DNA from: Bacillota bacterium
Lineage (GTDB): Bacteria; Bacillota; Clostridia; Peptostreptococcales; Anaerovoracaceae
NCBI GenBank assembly: GCA_017412505.1
Contig: JAFPXN010000021.1
Span: forward strand, 1 to 57,364
Direction of reading: 5' to 3'
DNA length: 57,364 nt
A program made the position numbers and the translations under genes. The notes beneath the pieces are model-generated. The model did not search any database, had not been told where the DNA came from, and worked only from the letters and a program-made list of their open reading frames with translations. Positions 53,867 through 57,364 of the stretch are shown one piece after another. Each line of letters starts with the position of its first letter. The first letter of the stretch is position 1.

Positions 53867-55152
53867 TGGGCATGATCCAGACAATGATCCAGGCCTGGAA
53901 GATCCCCGAGATGAGGAAAAAGATCCTTTACACCCTCGTCATGATGATCGTCTTCCGGCTTGGCTCGAACATCCCCGTACCCTGCATCGACCGCAGCCAG
54001 CTGGCTGCCATGTTTAACGCGAACGAAGCCGGTATCTTCGGTCTGTTCGACCTGTTCTCCGGCGGTTCGTTCAGCAACTTTACGATCTTCGCTCTGAGCA
54101 TCACGCCGTACATCACGGCATCCATTATCCTGCAGCTGCTGACCGTAGCGATCCCCAAGCTGGAAGAGCTCGCGAAGCAGGGCCAGGAAGGCCAGAGAAA
54201 GATCGCCCAGTGGACCCGCTACCTCACCGTCGTGCTGGCGCTGATCCAGGCCATCGGTTATACGTTCGGCCTGTTCCGCGGCGCTCTATCCGACAACAGC
54301 GTGTTCACAAAGATCGTCATCGTGCTCACCCTGGTCGCAGGAACCGCGTTCCTGATGTGGCTGGGCGAACGGATCAACGAGAACGGCATCGGCAACGGTA
54401 TCTCCCTGATCATCTTTGCCGGTATCGTATCCCGCATCCCGACGAGCATCTCCAGAACGATCAAGAACCTGTCCGCAGGTACGCTCTCCATCGTGAGCCT
54501 GATCATCTTCCTGGTGTTTGCCCTGGCGGTCATCGTCGGCATCATCATGATCCAGGAAGGCAACCGCAAGATCCCCGTGCAGTATGCAAAGAGAGTCGTT
54601 GGCCGTAAGATGTACGGTGGCCAGTCCACCCACATTCCTCTCAAGGTCAACCAGGCCGGCGTTATCCCCGTGATCTTCGCCATCTCCCTGCTGCAGATCC
54701 TGCCGACGATCGCGTACATGACCGGCAGCGACACCGGCTTTGCCAAGTTCGTGACCAAGTATCTGACCTCGAGCGGCAACCCCGGCGTATGGATCTACCT
54801 GGTACTGGATATCCTGCTCATCATCTTCTTCACGTATTTCTATGGTTCCATCACGGTCAACCCCATAGAGATCGCGGACAATATGAGAGCGAACGGCGGC
54901 TTCATCCCCGGCATCCGCCCGGGCAAACCGACGTCGGAATACATCGCGAAGGTCCTGTCCAGACTGAATTTCGCAAGCGCGATCTTCCTGGCCATCATCG
55001 CCGCGATCCCCATCCTGATCGGACATTTCACCAGTTTCTCTTCCGCGTTTGGCGGAACGTCCCTCATCATCGCCGTGGGCGTTGCCCTCGACACCATGAA
55101 GGCGCTCGAAACGCAGATGGTCATGAGAAACTACAGCGGTTTCTTAAAGTAG
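53866..55152 (+). CDS. secY: Preprotein translocase subunit SecY
   Basis: A 428-residue protein with ten membrane helices, the channel of the Sec system. Seen are RLGSNIPVP near the start, SGGSFSNFTIFALSITPYITASII in the plug/helix 2 region and the cytoplasmic loop GIRPGKPTSEYIAKVLSR. Placed after rplO as usual. Confidence 0.97.
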   Translation: MGMIQTMIQAWKIPEMRKKILYTLVMMIVFRLGSNIPVPCIDRSQLAAMFNANEAGIFGLFDLFSGGSFSNFTIFALSITPYITASIILQLLTVAIPKLEELAKQGQEGQRKIAQWTRYLTVVLALIQAIGYTFGLFRGALSDNSVFTKIVIVLTLVAGTAFLMWLGERINENGIGNGISLIIFAGIVSRIPTSISRTIKNLSAGTLSIVSLIIFLVFALAVIVGIIMIQEGNRKIPVQYAKRVVGRKMYGGQSTHIPLKVNQAGVIPVIFAISLLQILPTIAYMTGSDTGFAKFVTKYLTSSGNPGVWIYLVLDILLIIFFTYFYGSITVNPIEIADNMRANGGFIPGIRPGKPTSEYIAKVLSRLNFASAIFLAIIAAIPILIGHFTSFSSAFGGTSLIIAVGVALDTMKALETQMVMRNYSGFLK

Positions 55153-55162
55153 GAGGCACTCT

Positions 55163-55810
55163 ATGAAGCGCGTTGTACTGCTTGGACCGCCGGGAGCCGG
55201 CAAAGGCACCCAGGCGACGAGAATCGCTGAAAAATACAACATTCTGCACATCTCCACCGGAGACATCTTCCGCGCGAACGTCAAGGAAGGCACTCCGCTG
55301 GGCAAAAAGGCCAAGGAATATATGGACCAGGGCCTGCTCGTCCCCGACGAGCTGGTGTGCGACCTGGTGGAAGACCGGGTCAGCAAGGAAGACTGCGCAA
55401 ACGGTTACCTGCTGGACGGCTTCCCCAGAACCGTCTTCCAGGCGGAGCACTTCGATGCTTTCCTCGAAAGAACAGGTGCCGAGCTGGATAAGACCGTAGA
55501 CATCGAAGTGGCGGAAGACATCCTGCTGCCGAGAATGATCGGCAGAAGAGTCTGCAGACAGTGCGGACGCCCCTACCACGTCGTCACGATGCCCCCCAAA
55601 GTGGAAGGCGTATGCGACGTATGCGGCGGCGAGGTCTACCAGAGAGCGGACGACCGCGAGGAGACCGTTCTCAACCGCTTCCGGGTCTATCAGGAACAGA
55701 CGAGTCCTCTGATCGAGTACTATCAGAAGAGCGGAAGACTGGCTGTCATCGACGGCAGCAAGACTCCCGACGAAGTGTTCGATGACATTTGCGCCCTCCT
55801 GGGAGAGTAA
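55163..55810 (+). CDS. adk: Adenylate kinase, zinc-LID type
   Basis: A 215-residue enzyme interconverting ATP+AMP and 2 ADP. P-loop GPPGAGKGTQ (residues 7-16), DGFPRT, and a LID with four cysteines (CRQC and CDVC) that should bind zinc, as in Gram-positive adenylate kinases. AGGAGG precedes the ATG. Confidence 0.96.
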   Translation: MKRVVLLGPPGAGKGTQATRIAEKYNILHISTGDIFRANVKEGTPLGKKAKEYMDQGLLVPDELVCDLVEDRVSKEDCANGYLLDGFPRTVFQAEHFDAFLERTGAELDKTVDIEVAEDILLPRMIGRRVCRQCGRPYHVVTMPPKVEGVCDVCGGEVYQRADDREETVLNRFRVYQEQTSPLIEYYQKSGRLAVIDGSKTPDEVFDDICALLGE

Positions 55811-55813
55811 GAC

Positions 55814-56563
55814 ATGATCGTACTGAAATCCCACGAGGAGATCGAACTCATGGCAAAGGCCGCTTCCGTAACGGCCGCCATGCTGGAAGAGATCCCAAAC
55901 ATTCTCATGCCCGGCATGACGACCCTGGAGCTGGACCATTGGTGTGAAGACTACATCTTAAGACATCAGATGAAGCCCGCCTTCAAAGGCTACGGCGGAT
56001 TCCCCGGCACGGCGTGCATCTCCGTCAACGAGGAAGTCGTTCACGGCATCCCGACGAAGCGGCGCGTGCTGCAGGAAGGCGACATCGTAAGCGTCGACCT
56101 GGGGACCATCTACAAGGGATTCTACTCCGACGCGGCGAGGACCTACCCCGTGGGCAAGGTCTCCGCGGAGGCGCAGAAACTTATGGAAGTCTGCGAGGCA
56201 AGCTTCTTCGAAGGTCTGAAGTTCTGCAAAAAGGGCCATCGCCTTGGCGACGTGGCGCATGCGATCCAGACGTACGTGGAAAGCAACGGCTTTTCCGTCA
56301 TCCGGGATTACACGGGTCACGGCGTGGGCAGGGACCTGCACGAAGACCCGCAGATCCCCAACTACGGCAAGGCGAACCACGGACCGCAGCTGGTGCCCGG
56401 CATGGTGCTCGCTGTGGAACCGATGATCGCCGCAGGCGATTACGACGTGGAAGTGCTGAGCAACGGCTGGACCGCGGTCACGCTGGACCGCTCCCTGGCC
56501 GCTCACTACGAAAACACGATCGTCATCACCGAAGACGAGCCAAGATTGCTCACGAAGCTTTAA
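55814..56563 (+). CDS. map: Methionine aminopeptidase type I
   Basis: A 249-residue type I enzyme removing N-terminal methionine. Metal-site stretches SVDLGTIYKGFYSDAART, GHGVGRDLHEDP and AVEPM are present. It starts 4 bases after adk, and its ribosome binding site (GGGAGAG) lies within the adk end. Confidence 0.96.
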   Translation: MIVLKSHEEIELMAKAASVTAAMLEEIPNILMPGMTTLELDHWCEDYILRHQMKPAFKGYGGFPGTACISVNEEVVHGIPTKRRVLQEGDIVSVDLGTIYKGFYSDAARTYPVGKVSAEAQKLMEVCEASFFEGLKFCKKGHRLGDVAHAIQTYVESNGFSVIRDYTGHGVGRDLHEDPQIPNYGKANHGPQLVPGMVLAVEPMIAAGDYDVEVLSNGWTAVTLDRSLAAHYENTIVITEDEPRLLTKL

Positions 56564-56587
56564 ACGCGCAAAGGAGGAGAGCCCGCT

Positions 56588-56806
56588 ATGGCGAAAAAAG
56601 ACAGCATCGAAGTATTCGGCACAGTGCTGGAAGCTCTGCCCAATGCGATGTTCAAGGTAAAGCTTGAGAATGATTTCATCGTGATGGCGCACATTTCCGG
56701 CAAAATGAGGATGAATTTTATCCGTATCCTTCCCGGCGACAGAGTCCGCATGGAGCTCAGCCCCTACGACCTGTCCAAGGGCCGGATCACCTGGAGAGAT
56801 AAGTAG
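56588..56806 (+). CDS. infA: Translation initiation factor IF-1
   Basis: A 72-residue OB-fold factor ([52 protein letters not shown]) that binds the ribosomal A site during initiation. AAAGGAGG precedes the ATG. No separate KOW gene lies between map and infA. Confidence 0.97.
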   Translation: MAKKDSIEVFGTVLEALPNAMFKVKLENDFIVMAHISGKMRMNFIRILPGDRVRMELSPYDLSKGRITWRDK

Positions 56807-56831
56807 TCCTGTAACAGGAGGAACAATACAA

Positions 56832-56945
56832 ATGAAAGTTAGAGCATCAGTCAAGCCCATCTGCGAAAAGTGCAAGGTGATCAAGCGCAACGGCAAAGTC
56901 ATGGTCATCTGCGAAAACCCCAAGCATAAGCAGGTCCAGGGTTAA
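56832..56945 (+). CDS. rpmJ: Ribosomal protein L36, zinc type
   Basis: A 37-residue L36 ([19 protein letters not shown]; then [12 protein letters not shown]) with the C-X2-C...C...H zinc pattern. ACAGGAGG precedes the ATG. Confidence 0.96.
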   Translation: MKVRASVKPICEKCKVIKRNGKVMVICENPKHKQVQG

Positions 56946-56998
56946 TAACCGAAACGGTTACTGTGTTCCGGCGGGCGGCGAACCGCCTTATACGGAAC
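56946..56998 (+). promoter_or_regulatory. Double hairpin between rpmJ and rpsM
   Basis: TAACCG-AAA-CGGTTA (56946-56960), then a nested stem GTTCCG/CGGAAC enclosing GGCGG/CCGCC (56965-56998). No T-run follows, so processing or regulation by a ribosomal protein is more likely than termination. Confidence 0.55.
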
Positions 56999-57041
56999 GT
57001 AAATTATAAACAATAGTTGCAGTACAATAGGAGGTAAATCT

Positions 57042-57364
57042 ATGGCTCGTATAGCCGGTGTCGATCTGCCCAGAGAAAAGAGAGTGGAGATCGGCCTTAC
57101 CTACATCTATGGTATTGGTCTTCCCACTTCCAGACTCATCCTGGAAAAGGCGGGCATCAACCCCGACACCAGAGTGAAGGACCTTACCGAAGAAGAAGTA
57201 GGTTCTATCCGTAAGATCATCGATTCCGAATACGTCGTGGAAGGCGATCTCAGAAGAGAAGTTTCCATGAACATCAAGCGCCTGATGGAGATCGGCTGCT
57301 ACAGAGGAATCAGACACAGAAGAAACCTGCCCGTTCGCGGACAGAACACCAAGAACAACAGCCG
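57042..57364 (+). CDS. rpsM: Ribosomal protein S13 (3' partial)
   Basis: The first 107 residues of S13 ([45 protein letters not shown]); the frame is still open at the window end, so the C-terminus is missing. It contacts P-site tRNA. AGGAGG precedes the ATG. Confidence 0.96.
   Translation, partial: MARIAGVDLPREKRVEIGLTYIYGIGLPTSRLILEKAGINPDTRVKDLTEEEVGSIRKIIDSEYVVEGDLRREVSMNIKRLMEIGCYRGIRHRRNLPVRGQNTKNNS

Noticed and set aside
57000..57030. Separate promoter for rpsM (TACAAT at 57023)
   Set aside because: No acceptable -35 element at the right distance and no TG extension; left as part of the operon.

Overview
The window looks like the chromosome of a moderately GC-rich anaerobic Bacillota (Clostridia-type) bacterium. 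The grounds are strong AGGAGG-type ribosome binding sites, a complete Rnf complex, a flavodiiron/flavin reductase/rubredoxin fusion, NADP-type glutamate dehydrogenase, an ornithine-racemase-like enzyme, a zinc-ribbon S14 and an S10-spc ribosomal order ending secY-adk-map-infA-rpmJ-rpsM. Genus cannot be assigned from the sequence alone. No rRNA, tRNA or CRISPR array was seen.

Layout. 1-6535: a 5'-truncated flavodiiron fusion, an M20 amidohydrolase and a short MGMT-like protein, then a promoter-led polar amino-acid ABC transporter (binding protein, permease, ATPase) followed by an AbgB-like M20 hydrolase. 6536-12582: an alpha/beta hydrolase (minus), ilvBN, proBA and a small coiled-coil protein (minus). 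Two convergent gene junctions here each carry a perfect 33-5-33 palindrome. 12650-20263: an enolase-superfamily enzyme with a TauE-like exporter, a Gx-transporter/NusG-II pair head-to-head with ApbE, homoserine dehydrogenase, gdhA and glsA.

20318-30816: a mobilizable element of about 10.5 kb. It carries an XRE regulator, a block of inverted repeats, a small protein apparently started at ATT, a small serine resolvase, a four-gene AT-richer cargo operon with its own promoter and terminator (SPFH/zinc-ribbon protein, membrane protein, zinc-ribbon/TPR/coiled-coil protein, unknown protein), a DUF3847 protein, an oriT-like hairpin pair, a MobA/MobL relaxase, a TnpW-like protein and a TnpX-type large serine recombinase. 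The ends can be read directly. A GAA direct repeat sits at both junctions, matched inverted arms lie inside the element, and the outside flanks are two halves of one Rho-independent terminator stem. The element therefore appears to have split the glsA terminator through its loop. The cargo operon is the best candidate here for an undescribed system.

30887-44110: HD hydrolase, GNAT and low-molecular-weight phosphatase; rnfCDGEAB; an AMP-forming acyl-CoA synthetase, an amino-acid racemase, a branched-chain-type binding lipoprotein, a NifU-like scaffold, a CapA-family protein with acidic Glu-Pro insertions and an unknown protein. 44298-57364: the S10/spc/alpha ribosomal protein operon with a long structured leader, cut at the window end inside rpsM.

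How the genes fit together: peptide or amide hydrolysis and amino-acid uptake, glutaminase and glutamate dehydrogenase, branched-chain amino acid, proline and threonine/methionine branches, and energy conservation by Rnf, whose RnfG needs the flavin transferase ApbE encoded in the same window. This suggests an amino-acid-fermenting anaerobe; that last step is inference.
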